From the NCBI GenBank assembly GCA_011317545.1, contig WUJK01000010.1, positions 1,550,001 to 1,614,000 on the forward strand: a DNA stretch of 64,000 nt, written 5' to 3'. Source of the stretch: Coniella vitis. Taxonomy: Eukaryota; Ascomycota; Sordariomycetes; Diaporthales; Schizoparmaceae. The notes beneath the pieces were generated by a model that saw only the letters and a list, made by a program, of their open reading frames with translations, did not search any database and had not been told where the DNA came from. Shown here in pieces: positions 22,886-34,537 of this stretch; position 1 is the stretch's first letter, and each line of letters begins with the position of its first letter. A program made the position numbers and the translations under genes.

Positions 22886-24117
22886 GGTCGCAGGAGAGGT
22901 TGGGTAAAGTGTATCTTTTGTGCCCGCCGGTTTCCATCACACTCTTATTGTATATGTTTGGCTTTATTGCTACTTGTACACCGCTGTAAAGATTTTAATC
23001 CCTGACTGGATTGAGCCTCTTTCCTTTCCTTGCTTTTCTTTTCATGGCTTTCCCCTCTGGAGCGAACAATACCGGTTTGGTTCTTTGTTTATTTTATTTT
23101 ATTTTATTTTTTTTTTTTGGCTTCGTTTCCTGTTCCTCTTCAATGTACAGTATGATGGAATGTGAGAAATACAACCCGACTTGATGATTCCGAATTTATT
23201 GCAGAGCCAAAAGCAACTAGTGGGCATTATACTTCGAGTCTGCAATGAGTGCTGTGATATCTCCTAATGATCAAGACGACTACGAATACGCATGTGTCAA
23301 AACAACTATATATACACCAGACAATGGTCAAATCCACAACCTGTCTGAGGCCAAGCCAAGTATAATGGACACACTATTTTGCAATTTTGCTTTACGGCAT
23401 CCGGCAAGCTGGCCACTCTTTAACGATTTTTTTCTTTCTGACGCTTCCTACATTAAACAATGGTATTTATCAAGTTGTTCGAACACATACACGTATTCAC
23501 GCCTATACCGCGCGCAACAAGTGCATAGCCCCCAGCAAATAGGATCAAGGCCCCTGACGGCCTTGTTGAGCCTGAAACAAAAAGCAAGCCATCCCAAAGA
23601 TGCAAAGATCCTGGTGCTGATCTCGGTTAAACGGAAGCGCGCGGATCGCTAGACGTTTCTGGCAACTTACATGGACGGGGCTCGCCCAGAAGCAGGTTAG
23701 ACTGTTATTGGCTTCAGGGCTCAGCGTTCGTCGAGGGCGGGTGAATACGTGATGAATTGGCTGTACGGAGGTGTGGTGTTTGGATAAGCGATGGGTGGGA
23801 TTGATATTTTTCCCCTTCGTACGAGGAGGAACCGCGGTTTTATAAAGGTGCTCTGGTGGTCCCTTTGACATCGCCTGGTCCCGTTGCGATCTCTGCTAGT
23901 TTTCTGTCGTCTCGTTGGGATTCTACGTGCTTTTTCTTGTTCAGGTTTGTCTTTTTTTGGCTTTGCTCTGAGTTGACTCGAGCTTTGGAGTCGTCCTTTC
24001 TTTTGGATCCATACATTCTTTTCGACGTCACAGGGACTCGTCCATTACCATCGCTTCTGCCCAGTTCGGATTGCTGTTTTACGCTTGGGAACTGTCCACT
24101 CGATTCATACGTGCACG
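22886..24117. other. Intergenic region, Gag-like gene to AA9
   Basis: Contains an ATTTT-rich tract ending in T14 (about 23092-23119), probably 3' UTR of the Gag-like gene, and the AA9 promoter with a TATA box at 23841. No coding frame supported. Confidence 0.5.
23841..23846 (+). promoter_or_regulatory. TATA box of the AA9 gene
   Basis: TATAAA in GTTTTATAAAGG, 277 bp upstream of the AA9 start at 24118, followed by a pyrimidine-rich leader. Assigned from position and sequence only. Confidence 0.5.
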
Positions 24118-25523
24118 ATGAAGTACACTCTCGCGGCTCTGGCGAGTGCCAGCCTTGTGCTGGGACATGGATATGTAGAAAATGGTGAGTGACACTGAGA
24201 CACTGCCCCGTCAAAGACCATGCGGCTGACATTCTGTAGCAACTATCAACGGCCAATGTAAGGATTCATCCCCCACGAGGAAGAAGAGGAATAACAAGCA
24301 GGCCGTCAGTCCCATGAACGCCCTCCTCTCATGGACTATAACTACAACTCAGCCACTCAATTTGCCCACTAAGACGAGAAGCTAACTACTGTGCTTACTG
24401 CGAAATAGCCTACCAATTTTACGATCCAAACACCGATCCATACATGAGCCCCACGCCCGAACGCATCTCGCGCAAAATTCCCGGCAACGGCCCTGTTGAG
24501 AACGTCACATCCATCGACATCCAGTGCAACGGCGACTCGGCCGACGGCATTATTGGCTCTGCACCCGCTGCGCTGCACGCGCCCGCTGCAGCCGGCGATA
24601 ATGTCACTCTTTACTGGTCGCTGTGGCCCGATAGCCACTATGGTGCACTCGTCACATACATGGCGAGATGTCCTGATACAGGTTGTCAGGATTGGCTGTA
24701 AGTGTACCGCGACGTCCACTTCTTACCTATTCTTGACTCTCTCCCTCTCATTCCTTCTATACTGACACCAAGACCCCCTACACACAGCCCAAACAGCACA
24801 GCAGTTTGGTTCAAGATCGCCGAAGACGGCCTCGTCACCTACGAGTCCGGCGGCGGCCAAAACGATGTCTGGGCCGTCGACTCTCTCGAAGTCGCCGGCA
24901 ACGCAGGCTACACCTACACCATCCCGTCCTGCCTTGCAGACGGGTACTACCTTGTGCGCCACGAAATCATTGCCGTCTTCCTCGCGAGCACATACCCCGG
25001 CGCGCAGCTGTACCCGGGCTGCCACCAGCTGAACATAACCGGCGGCGCTGGCACGACGGTCGTCGACGACCTTGTTTCGTTCCCTGGTGCATATGCGGGG
25101 ACGGACCCGGGAATTACCTGGGACAGCTCGTCGACCACGTACCCTATTCCAGGGCCAAGCGTGTTTAGCTGTGCTGCTGCTGCTGGAAGTGGAAGTGATA
25201 GTGCGTCGAGTGCGGCTGTGAGTAGTGCGTTGGCTACGAAGACAGCCGCTGTCTCGAGCAGTGCTGGCGCTTTGTTGTCATCGTCCAGCGTTGCGGCGGT
25301 GCAGACATCCGTTGCTACCACGCTCGCCACTGCTGTCTCATCGTCTTTGCAATCCGTAGCTACTACAAGCAGCGCCGCCTCCGTTGTCGCTGAGTCGAGT
25401 AGCAGCTCAATTGTAGTAGCGACAAGCTCAGTGTCAAGCGCGGCAGAGACAACAACAAGTACTGCTGTTTCGACGGGCAAGAAGTGCTCCAAGAGGCGAG
25501 GCTTGCAACGCAATAAGCAGTAA
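24118..25523 (+). CDS. AA9 lytic polysaccharide monooxygenase with Ser-rich tail
   Basis: Copper-dependent enzyme that oxidatively cleaves cellulose or related glucans outside the cell. Exons 24118-24184, 24240-24257 (18 nt), 24409-24697 and 24788-25523 join in frame to 369 aa. The signal peptide (MKYTLAALASASLVLG) is cut before His17, which becomes the N-terminal copper-binding histidine (HGYVENATING). The second brace histidine is in WPDSHYG and the axial residue in the Q-x-Y motif of GAQLYPGCH. Disulfide cysteines typical of AA9 are present (IQCNG, ARCPDTGC, PSCLADG). After about residue 250 comes a roughly 110-residue Ser/Ala/Val/Thr tail ending in a basic GKKCSKRRGLQRNKQ. There is no CBM1 and no hydrophobic GPI tail. 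With the GH5 gene it suggests a cellulose-degrading lifestyle. Confidence 0.95.
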
Positions 25524-27745
25524 GTTTGAACCGAGGTTCTCAAGCTATGAAATACTGTGGGAAGCGAATCTGTTGGTGTCTTCTAAGGATATGTGGTACA
25601 GTTAATAAGGGCGACTGAGAAAGACGGGAGAAACGCATTTTACCTGTGAATATATTAATAAAGAATTGCTTGATGCGTTGTATTGTAGAGCACCGTTTGC
25701 ATACTAGTGCAGATGACTGCTTCGTTATTATAGACTTCATAAGTCTCAGTCCTGCCACGGGCTTGTATCCAGTACTTGTAATGATCAGAGACAGCTCGTG
25801 CGCGCGACTTGCTTCACCAAAGATCACAACCTGAGGTCGTCAATAAAGCTGAACTCTTGCTGGCAGTGGCTGGCGCAGTGGCGAAGAAATGCATCTCTTC
25901 AAGCAATCAAACAGCCCAGCAATTCCATCTCGGTGCTCACTGCTCGGCCAGAAGCCAAAACAACAACATCAACAACAGTAGCGACACTTGAGAGTAAGTC
26001 TTGAGTCTCTGTGAACAAGACTGTACGCGGTAGTGGCCTCGAACAGAGTCAAGTCTCACACTGGCTGGCGACCTTGCCGGCTCCTGTTATGGAATGCATC
26101 AGCAGGTGTTGCTTCCAGCAAGAGGCTTGTGGCGTATGACCTGCAAGACAATAACTTCAATCATATAGACCAGTATGGCCTGGGGACTTTTGGGCAGGTA
26201 GTCAAGAATGTCAAGTAGGAACAACATGATTGTCGACTCCGATTGCGCGAGGTACGTGGGGAGCTTTAATTTGCAAAACCATCTCCGTTTCTTCGCGCTC
26301 TTGAGCGCGTTCAATGCACCACTTTACGCCTGGATCGTTGTCTGTAATGGTTTCCACTGGAATGCGGCAGCATAGCCGGTAAATGCGTCCAAATCCGACT
26401 TCGAAGTTTGAGCCGTCCAGCATTAGGCCCATCATCTTGAGGTTCTTCCAGCTACGTGCATCGTGAATGCATAGCACTTCTGCCCGTCCTTTTGACTCTC
26501 CAGACAGAGCATCGGCTTATTCCAATTCTGTGGCGGCGAGAAAAGACCTGAGAGTTGGTCAAGATGCATCGGGGCGGGTTCAGAGGCCTGTTTGTCCTTT
26601 GCAGAGGCACATCAACCTCAAGCTGGGAGATTTCAAGCGTCGGTTGTTGTAGAAGGTGGCGTGGTAGGACCTACGTCTCGACGACCATCATTCCGATCTG
26701 CTTCAGAGGTTTGGCGAACAGCATGAGGCTCCGCCAGGGCGGAGAGATTGCGCGCGCCAGTGGTGGACAAGCCGTTTAGGTACCTGTAAGCCGTAGGGGG
26801 GAAAATAATTAGGCAGTCTCTCGTTTGCGAGACGAACCTTGAAGGTACCCAAGTTTAAGTACCCAAGTAGCTATCGAGACTTCCGTTCGAGGAAAGAGCA
26901 CTGTTGCAGGTAGAGACTTGTAGCTGCTTCCAAATCTGGTAATTATGTGGTACCTGGCTCATGGTACCTGGTCGTTGCTGGCAAGCCCAGGCTCTGCAGC
27001 TGCTAAGAAATGGTCTGCTCCCACCAGCCAAATGTGACAAGGCTGACGAATGACGATCCAAGCGAGCCTTGCACCCTCCTCAGGCGTCCACAAAACCAAA
27101 ACCAAAGACAACTTCACGATACCAACCATTTCGCAGCTCGCAGCTCCCGCCTTGGACTGTCATGAGTGCATGTTGCCCAAGATAGGGGTCTGGTAAGTGC
27201 CTGCAGCCATGTCTCAAAATGTTTCTTTTGCAGGCCATCAAAAGTACCTCGCTTAGCGGGACTAACAACCGCCAGAAAGAACTTTGTTTGTGTGCCTCGT
27301 CTTTTGATCATTCACGTGCTAATGCGTGCTTTCCTGCGGGCCAGATTCCTTTTCCCATACGGACCGCCGCCTCATTCGCGCATCTCTTTCTGAACCACCA
27401 ATCTCAGTCAAGCAGCCGCCCGGCCACGTCACGCTGGATGTCGTGGGCCGCCAGAAAAGACATCACACAAGCGCTGGGTTCTACAAGCCGCCGTCCTCAG
27501 GTCTGTACTGCCCTTATTTCTTTGCCTTGCCCTTTCTTCTGCGTATTCATCTCTCTGCACCAACCCGAATACTTACCGGGGGGTGACATGTCATAATCGT
27601 GTGGCGGCCCCGCACCGTGAAGTGAAAGACCAGCCAAGACAGACAGCTGGCTGCGCACCGTGGACCTTGGCGTGTTCTCAATCTGTTCATATTCAATGGC
27701 CATCACTGACTCAACCTCTTCAGAGTTGCTACTTGGGATATCAAG
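25524..27745. other. Intergenic region, AA9 to coiled-coil gene
   Basis: Mostly non-coding. A minus-strand open stretch at 26214-26516 has protein-like composition (listed separately). GGTACC-containing repeats (GTACCCAAGT twice near 26845-26870, GGTACCTGG twice near 26950-26970) occur here. Confidence 0.4.
26214..26516 (-). other. Possible gene fragment, unrecognised
   Basis: About 100 open codons without an upstream ATG, with protein-like content (CIHDARSWKNLKMMGLMLDG, FGRIYRLCCRIPVETITDND). It could be an exon of an unannotated gene or a decayed fragment. I could not find convincing splice partners and do not recognise the family. Confidence 0.2.
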
Positions 27746-30292
27746 ATGCGCTTTTATAGGGGACCGGGTCATGTATCCCACGAGCAACCCACTGGGACGA
27801 GTTTGAAACGAGAACGCTCCCCTACGCCGTCCACAAGTGCTAGCAACAGCGACTTCCCGTTCTCTAAACGTCCACGTCGATCCATATTCCATTCCACAAT
27901 GGGCGAAGACTTGAATGGTAGCAACAAGCGCCAGGGCCTACACTCACCAGCTCCTACTCTGTCGCCTACCCATCGTAGCATCGTTGTGGGTGGGAGCAAC
28001 TCCGACGACTCTGAGGAGTCGGACATTCAATGTATGGCCCAGCCTGTTCTTCAAAAGCCCATGCCTCCAGCAGAGAAGCCACGGACAGCTATGTCCCAAT
28101 CCATGAATCATTATCCTCGGAAGCACGGAATATGGCAACAGCTACGCCACCTCAAAAACGAGAACGAAACACTCAAGACACAAGATCAAAACAACTGCCA
28201 AGATCTCAAGGCTGCCTTACAAAAGATTGACGAGCTTGATAAGAACGTCATCAAGAAGAACGCTCGTCTTGCTATGCTTGAGCCAGAACTGGGGGCCGAG
28301 CGGCAAGTGACCGCCGAGTTGAAGTCGGAGCTGGACGTGATGAGAAAAAATAATAAGACGCTCGCCAAGAATGTCTTGAGTCTTTCAGACCGGCTCCAGA
28401 AAGACTGGCATAAGGTCGGTCCACAGAAGGCATACCCCCAGGTCGACTGCGCAGATGTTGTTCATTTTTTCGCGGAGCTAGAGGCGACTCTCGCTGCGTT
28501 CGAAGGTCGTTTCACAGCCTGCAGCTCCAGCCCCAAGTATATGCGCGCCAATAACTCATCTGACTTGATTCTATTCGATTCCTCCCCACTTCATAAACCA
28601 GAGACTAGCGGTATGATGAGCGGGCAGAGCGCACCAAAGAAGGAGGAGAGCCCGAACGGTCTCAAGGTTGGGAAGGAGAATGTTCCCAAGAAAACACTAA
28701 GGCTAGATCAATTTCGAGACACGACCCATCAATACCTCGAACGTGTCCGACAAATAACGTCAACCGCGATGGTTACAGCAGGACAGGCGGACGAATATCT
28801 ACTGGAAATCAAGGCTCAGCTAGCTACAGTAAAAGCCGAGCGCGGAAAATGCGAACAGGAAAAGGTTCACTTACAACACAACGTCGTCGAGCTGGAAAGT
28901 AAGTTCACAAGTCTCATTGCTTCGCAGGCTGCTCATCTGCGAAATGCAGAGTTACCAAACCAGAAGAAGATCCTAGAAGCAAACAAGCAACTGCAGATCA
29001 AGGTTACTGAGCTACAGCACCAGCTCACGGGTGTTGAGGACCATGCTAGGATCTTGCAAGGTCAGCGAGATTCCATGGTAGACGACTTTGAAAGGGCCAC
29101 AGAGCAAAACATGCAGCTACGTGGTGAACTTGCCGATATCGAGAAGCGTCTACACGACACGGAAGCCGCGAAGAATCTCTTCGAGACGGAGAAACTCAAT
29201 GATTTAGACGGAACCAAGGTCAAGCTTGCAGCATGTTCCAAGCACTTGCAGAGTGTCGAAGCCGCCAAGGCCGCCCTTGAGGCGGGAAGTCGTAAAGCCG
29301 TGGATCTGGAGGAGGAGCTTCGACACAAGATCGCTGTCTTGCTGGGCGACCTTGCAATAAACCAAGAATTAACCCTAAATGTCCAGGGCCAAAGGGACAA
29401 TCTGCAGATCCAGTGTGACGAGATGGAAAAACAACAAGATCGACTACGCAAGGACCTTGGAAAGGTGTCGAATGATCTCAAGACGACCCAAAACGATTTG
29501 CGAGAAGCCGAGAAGAAGAAAGTTTTCTTCAACGGCGAGAGCAAGATACGGGCAGAGCAGAACCAACAGCTCCAGAAGCAGCTCGGCGACGCACAGATGG
29601 CTCTTGAGACGACTCAGAAGCAACTCAAGGATGCGGAGACCAAGTGGAACAATGCCGAAGCTAAGCAGCAGTCCGACGCAAAGAGGGAAGAGAAGGCCAA
29701 GCAGCTTCAAGAAAAGCTGCATGAGATGCAGCAGACCCTCGAAACAAGTCGGAAACAACTAGAAGGCGAGAAGGTCAAGTGGACTGCTCTCATAGCCGAG
29801 CGCGAGTTGGAGAGAAACACGGAACGGGAAAAGACCAAGCAGGTCCAGGCACAGCTTGCCGAAGCGCAGAATACCAATCATACGATCCGTGAACAACTGA
29901 GCAATGCAGAATCCAAACAACACGCTCTCGAGGCTGAACAGGCCGCTTTCAAGGCCAAGCAACAGCTCAATATGAAATCAGAGGAGGACAAGATCAAGCA
30001 ATTGCAGAATCAGCTTGCCGGGCTGCAGCAAGCACTTAGCGCAAGCGAGGAGTTGGCGAAGAGCACAGAAGAGCAGAAGCAAGTGCTAGTTGACGAGAAC
30101 GAAAAGTATGCGCGCGAGCGGACGCGTCTGCAGACAGATGTTGATGTGATGAAGGTTGCGCTGGATGATGTCAATGCCGCTCTGAAGCATGTTAAGGAAG
30201 AGCTACGAATTTTCGAGTCTGAGAACCAAACTTTGAAGGAGGACCTTCAAGAGGGATACGAGGCGGCGTTGTATGCTGGATTTGGCAGTTGA
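27746..30292 (+). CDS. Large coiled-coil protein, unknown function
   Basis: Intronless 848-aa frame; the first ATG at 27746 is used. Residues 1-130 are disordered, Ser-rich, and carry possible nuclear localisation signals (SLKRERSP, FSKRPRRS). From about residue 133 to 840 the protein is nearly continuous heptad-like sequence rich in Glu, Lys, Gln and Leu (for example LRHLKNENETLKTQ, ELESKFTSLIASQ, KQLEGEKVKWTALIAERELE), interrupted by a Ser-rich gap near residues 265-320. No enzymatic domain is visible. This is the architecture of a long rod-like structural or tethering protein, such as spindle-pole, golgin or myosin-tail-like proteins. The family cannot be named. Repeated KQLxxxExKW phrases around residues 620-690 suggest internal duplication. 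Confidence 0.8.
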   Translation: MRFYRGPGHVSHEQPTGTSLKRERSPTPSTSASNSDFPFSKRPRRSIFHSTMGEDLNGSNKRQGLHSPAPTLSPTHRSIVVGGSNSDDSEESDIQCMAQPVLQKPMPPAEKPRTAMSQSMNHYPRKHGIWQQLRHLKNENETLKTQDQNNCQDLKAALQKIDELDKNVIKKNARLAMLEPELGAERQVTAELKSELDVMRKNNKTLAKNVLSLSDRLQKDWHKVGPQKAYPQVDCADVVHFFAELEATLAAFEGRFTACSSSPKYMRANNSSDLILFDSSPLHKPETSGMMSGQSAPKKEESPNGLKVGKENVPKKTLRLDQFRDTTHQYLERVRQITSTAMVTAGQADEYLLEIKAQLATVKAERGKCEQEKVHLQHNVVELESKFTSLIASQAAHLRNAELPNQKKILEANKQLQIKVTELQHQLTGVEDHARILQGQRDSMVDDFERATEQNMQLRGELADIEKRLHDTEAAKNLFETEKLNDLDGTKVKLAACSKHLQSVEAAKAALEAGSRKAVDLEEELRHKIAVLLGDLAINQELTLNVQGQRDNLQIQCDEMEKQQDRLRKDLGKVSNDLKTTQNDLREAEKKKVFFNGESKIRAEQNQQLQKQLGDAQMALETTQKQLKDAETKWNNAEAKQQSDAKREEKAKQLQEKLHEMQQTLETSRKQLEGEKVKWTALIAERELERNTEREKTKQVQAQLAEAQNTNHTIREQLSNAESKQHALEAEQAAFKAKQQLNMKSEEDKIKQLQNQLAGLQQALSASEELAKSTEEQKQVLVDENEKYARERTRLQTDVDVMKVALDDVNAALKHVKEELRIFESENQTLKEDLQEGYEAALYAGFGS

Positions 30293-30740
30293 GAGCTGGT
30301 CGCTGTTTTGCGATGGGGCCAATTGGCGGAGCAGTCATGGTTGTGGTGCTGGATGAGCATTGGAATACCAAGTTACTTTGAGAATCCTGGCCCTCAGGCG
30401 GGTCGTTTTACTTCATATTCAGTGGTGGCACAAGATTAAAAGGGAACCCACACCCGCATGCGTCAGATATAACAGGAGTTATCTCGGGTGTGATGCGTTG
30501 CTGTTATACTACCTTATCATCTTCTAGGATTGTGGTTATTCGCACAACATGAACAGTGTTGAGACCCTTGGCTAAAGTGATTGCGATATGTGATGAAGTA
30601 GGCGGTCATTGATGGGTATCAATTTGTATTACGACAAGAAATACGTATGTACTATGTATATTTACATTGCCATCCTCCTCCCAGGTCTAGCCCAAAGTCT
30701 CCAAATCTTTTCATCGCAAACCATCCTTTCACACCGCCGC
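30293..30740. other. Convergent intergenic region, coiled-coil gene / 5'-nucleotidase
   Basis: 3' UTRs of two converging genes; no coding sequence. One ACTATGTA octamer at 30651-30658. Confidence 0.5.
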
Positions 30741-33103
30741 TCAGTAAATGGAGCAGTTGTTCAGATTCGCCTGGAAGGAGGCGGCCGACTGCACATATAA
30801 CGGCAAGTACGTCTGCGTCGAAAAGTTGGCATCAATGTAATACGAAATGTCCGCCTCGGTGTAGGTGTAGTTGGTGCTCGCGGTGGCGAGGTACTCCAAC
30901 AAATCCTCATCAATGTAGTCGATGAAAATCAAGTCCACCACATCCGGCAGGCTGCCGTTGGTGGGGAACCCGCCGAGGCCCTGGAAGAAGGACGGGTAGT
31001 CGTAGTCGGGGATGGGCGAGTGGGCTGTGTCGTCGCCGTCGGTGCCGAACGCGTCGGTCGTGGTGTAGCCCTGGGTGAGGGTGGTGGTGGTGCGGCGGGT
31101 GTGGCCGGCGTGGGTGTGTGCGTACGACGCTATTTCGCGCGTGGCGAGCGGGGAGAGGAAGGGGTCGATGCAGGTGTCGCGCGCGGTGAAGGGGAGCGAC
31201 GGCGTGGAGGCGAGTTGGCTGCGTTTGGTGACAGTGCCGTAGTTGTTGACGCTGAGAGAGAGAGAGAGAGAGGGAAGGGAGTTGTTAGATTTTGTTTTGC
31301 TTTTGTTTAGGAGGAAGCTCACCCCCCCGGGCCGGGGGAAAAAAGACATTTGATGATTTTGCGATGCTCATTTTGGTGTGTATATATATGTGTGTATGAG
31401 AAAAAGAAGAAAAGAAGAAAGGGCCATAACTTACTAGTCCAGTGCACCGCTTGCAATCGAGTATGGGACATCGGGAATGTACACAAAAATGTCGTCAAAC
31501 GGCGAGACAATGTAGGCGTCGTCGGCAAGGAAAGGACCCTTGTGCAAGTCAAATCGCACCGAGCCCGTGTTGATGATGCTCACGCGGGCCTTGTCGGCGC
31601 GGGAGCTGTTGACGACGCTCACGCTCAGGGCCTCGGAGAGGAGGCTGTAGATGCTGCCCGAGCTGTTGAACTCGGCGCACGAGATGCACCACAGCTGGGG
31701 CGAGCAGCCCAGTTGTGCTGTCAGGTTGAGCGCAAGACGGTCATTGTAGATCAGGCTCGTCGTGTTGTCGCCCAGCGGCGTCTCAAACGCGGCCGTGTCA
31801 ACGGTGTAGTTGGTCTGCGACCCCGAGGCGTGGTACTCGAACGTCAGGCGGTTCCAGTCGAGGTAGCGCCTCGAGTACGTCCATGGGGCGGTCGAGGTGT
31901 TGGTGGCCTTGCGGGTCGGGTGTGGCACACCCGCCGGTGCGCTGACGCCGGTGTAAGCACTGTTGTTGGCGCTGAAGCCGGACATGGACAGCCATCCCAG
32001 TGTCTCGCAATAGCGGCCGCTCTCCAGGGCCGTGCTGGCCTCGTCGTAGACTCGAAAGTCGCGGATGTGGCTGTGGCCGCCAAAGATCTGGATAGGCGTG
32101 GACGGGTACAGGCTGCGGATGGCGTCGTGGACGTAGCCAAAGGTTCCCGTGGTTTTCTGCATTTCGGCTGTGTTGTGGCCTATGACGAGGAAGAGGTCCA
32201 CGGGCCCAGGAGGAGAGGCGACGACAGACTGGAACCAGGTTTCGTTGACCATGGTCGAGGCGGGAATGACCTTTGTGACGTTTGTGTTGCCGGTGAAGTC
32301 GAAGATGACGCCAAACGCCAGGATGCGCAGGCCGTTTTCGGTGGTGAAGTACCTGTACTGGTTCCCGAGGTAGGTGAACTCATTGGTCGTGGTGTTGAGG
32401 ATCTGGACGTTGGACGTCAGGTATTTCTCACCCCAGTACTTGGAGAAGGAGTCGTAATCCTGATAGGCAATGTCTGCGTAATACAGCTCATGGTTGCCTG
32501 CATTTTGTAAGCTTGGAGATGTTGCACCATGCTAGTGTGGGATCGAAAGCTCACCAATGGTCAAGAGATCGTAGTCGAGCTTCTCAAAAACAATGTTTGA
32601 GAGGGAACCGTCGACGGCAGTGGCATCGCTCAGGCCAGCACCGTCGTGCAAGTCGCCCGTGTCAACGAGAAGCAAGTCCACGCCGAGTTGCCTGGCCTTG
32701 GCTCGCATGTGCGCCGTGAACGACACAAAGTCACCCCAGTCGGCGCCATAGTTGGTCTCGGTCAAGTGGCCTTCGAGCCAGCCGTGGGTGTCGGTCTATT
32801 AGAGAAGTTGTCAGCCAGTATGTTCTGCGGCAGTACGTGATTGTATAAACAGAGGAAAAAAGAGAAGGAAAAAAAAAAAAAAAAAAAGAAAAAGGAACCT
32901 ACGGTGTGCAGAAAGTTCAACTGGCCCCATGCCAGACCACCTCGAGTCGGTCCATAAGAGGCGTTGAAGGCATCCGGCTGCATGCGCTTCGCATGGCGGA
33001 CATGCTCAACTTTGTTGACCGGCCCAAAGCAGCTGTCACAGGCTTGGACGCTGCTGAGGAAGCAGGCCAGCGCAGCACTTGCGAGACCAGCTTGGTGTCT
33101 CAT
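30741..33103 (-). CDS. Secreted 5'-nucleotidase-type metallophosphoesterase
   Basis: Calcineurin-like phosphoesterase of the 5'-nucleotidase/2',3'-cyclic phosphodiesterase group, expected to release nucleosides or phosphate extracellularly. Exons 33103-32903, 32795-32555, 32497-31435 and 31251-30741 join in frame to 671 aa; the last intron carries a (GA)n run ahead of its CAG acceptor. A signal peptide (about residues 1-21, ending VQAC) precedes the metal motifs: Asp69/His71 (TTDTHGW), DTGDLHDG, Asn149-His150 (GNHE, 148-151), IGHN and GGHSHIRD. The C-terminal half forms the nucleotidase C domain with many N-glycosylation sequons. It lacks a GPI-type tail, ending LNNCSIY. Reading both this and the acid phosphatase as phosphate scavengers is an inference from family. 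A TATA box lies about 95 bp upstream of the ATG. Confidence 0.93.
31254..31272 (+). repeat. (GA)n run inside the third 5'-nucleotidase intron
   Basis: About nine GA dinucleotides. On the sense (minus) strand this is a CT run that serves as the polypyrimidine tract right before the CAG acceptor, so its length could affect splicing. Confidence 0.8.
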
Positions 33104-33197
33104 GGTGTGGTCAGTTGGCGGGTTGACAAGAAAGACAAAGTCTGGCTGGAAACGAGAATCCGAGAGATGGGCCCAGATGGAGGAGGCTCGAGAGTAT

Positions 33198-33204
33198 CTT
33201 TATA
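33198..33204 (-). promoter_or_regulatory. Putative TATA box of the 5'-nucleotidase gene
   Basis: TATAAAG on the minus strand, about 95-100 bp upstream of the ATG at 33103, a similar spacing to the acid phosphatase. Confidence 0.5.
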
Positions 33205-34537
33205 CATGCCACTGAACCCCAAATGCAGGAACAAGCCCGGCATGGACCGTTGCGTTGTCGGTGGCAATGTGGAGACGGTTACGTCTCGACCAGCTGTGGG
33301 ATGCGAATCTCGAAAGCAGAATCCACGGATGCAGATCTGGCATCCCGAGTGCCCTGCCCTGCAGACGTTGGGCTCACGTACAGTCAGAGGGCAGATCGGC
33401 TGTGGTGCAGCTGTATATCAGATGCCGTTGATGCCACGAGACAGCGCGCTCTGCCTGGCTCCTTGCTGCGCCTGATGGCTTTCCAGGTATCGGGGTAGCT
33501 TTAGATGGCTCTCACTCGTCGTCAACCACAGAGATTTCTACCATGACTCGGGCCACCAATGGCACTTCTCTCGATGCTATGCCCAAGAATTTCTTGTAGG
33601 AGGCTATGGCAAGCCAGGATACAGAATATTGCAGCGGAGCCAGCCCACAAGGGCCCATAGAAAGGCCACTCCATATCGCTCTATTATATGGCCGGCAAGA
33701 TAAGCAGAGGCCAATCACAGTGACACGTGAGCAGTCCACTTGCTGCATCGGGCAAGTCGTCCTCCAGAAGGCCGCCCGTCCAGCCGTAGCACTGTGGGTA
33801 GAGTCGGGCGGGCCAAAAGCTTATTGATAGTATGGATGGATACCAAGAAGAGCCTATGGGCCGAATCTTTCAGGGCCTTCTGGGATTCTTGGGATTGCGT
33901 TGCGTCTGGCCGACTCCCTGTGGGCGCTGATACTGAGCGCAGATGGCAGTGTGAAAAGCAAAAGGCTGTGAGGATTGAATGCTGCGCTATTCATTATTGC
34001 ATGAAATAGCAAACACAAACTGCGCTCGAGGGCCAGGCCGAGGTTGTTGCAAAATGTAAACAAGACAAGATCGTGACTGTTGTTGACGGTGTCGATACCG
34101 AGTGCCTTTTCCGGATGATTCGCATAGCTAAGCAAGTGCGGACGGAAAATTCGAGCTTGAGCATGACATTAAGCTCCTAGTATTGATTGTCGTTGTTAAA
34201 CTAATGAGTTTTGCAGTTAGGTCGGAAGACAAGACTTGAATATCCATTGCAAGCAGTGATCGCTACAGCGTTGAGCCGTTTTCGGACACAACATAGTAAG
34301 CACTCGGTACCTGGCACATGAGGGAAGTGCTGAGTTAGGTAAGCTATTCGTCCTCGCTCGATACATAGTACTGGTCTAACGACGTAAGCTGGGCAGATCC
34401 CTGTCAGAAATTTTGACACTGCCTGCCGGGATTAGTCGAGCAACCAAAAGAGAAGCACAGAAAAAAAGTTCCTGGACAAGCCATTCTTGCTCAAGGCAGG
34501 GCCGCAAATCCATCTTGGACCATATACGAGATTCAAA
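33205..34537. other. Divergent promoter region, 5'-nucleotidase / NOP9
   Basis: No supported gene. One TACATAGT copy at 34362-34369, about 170 bp before the NOP9 start. Confidence 0.45.

Noticed and set aside
20690..23200. Possible LTRs around the Gag-like gene
   Set aside because: I compared the flanks by eye for long direct repeats with TG...CA ends and found none; a computed self-alignment would be decisive.
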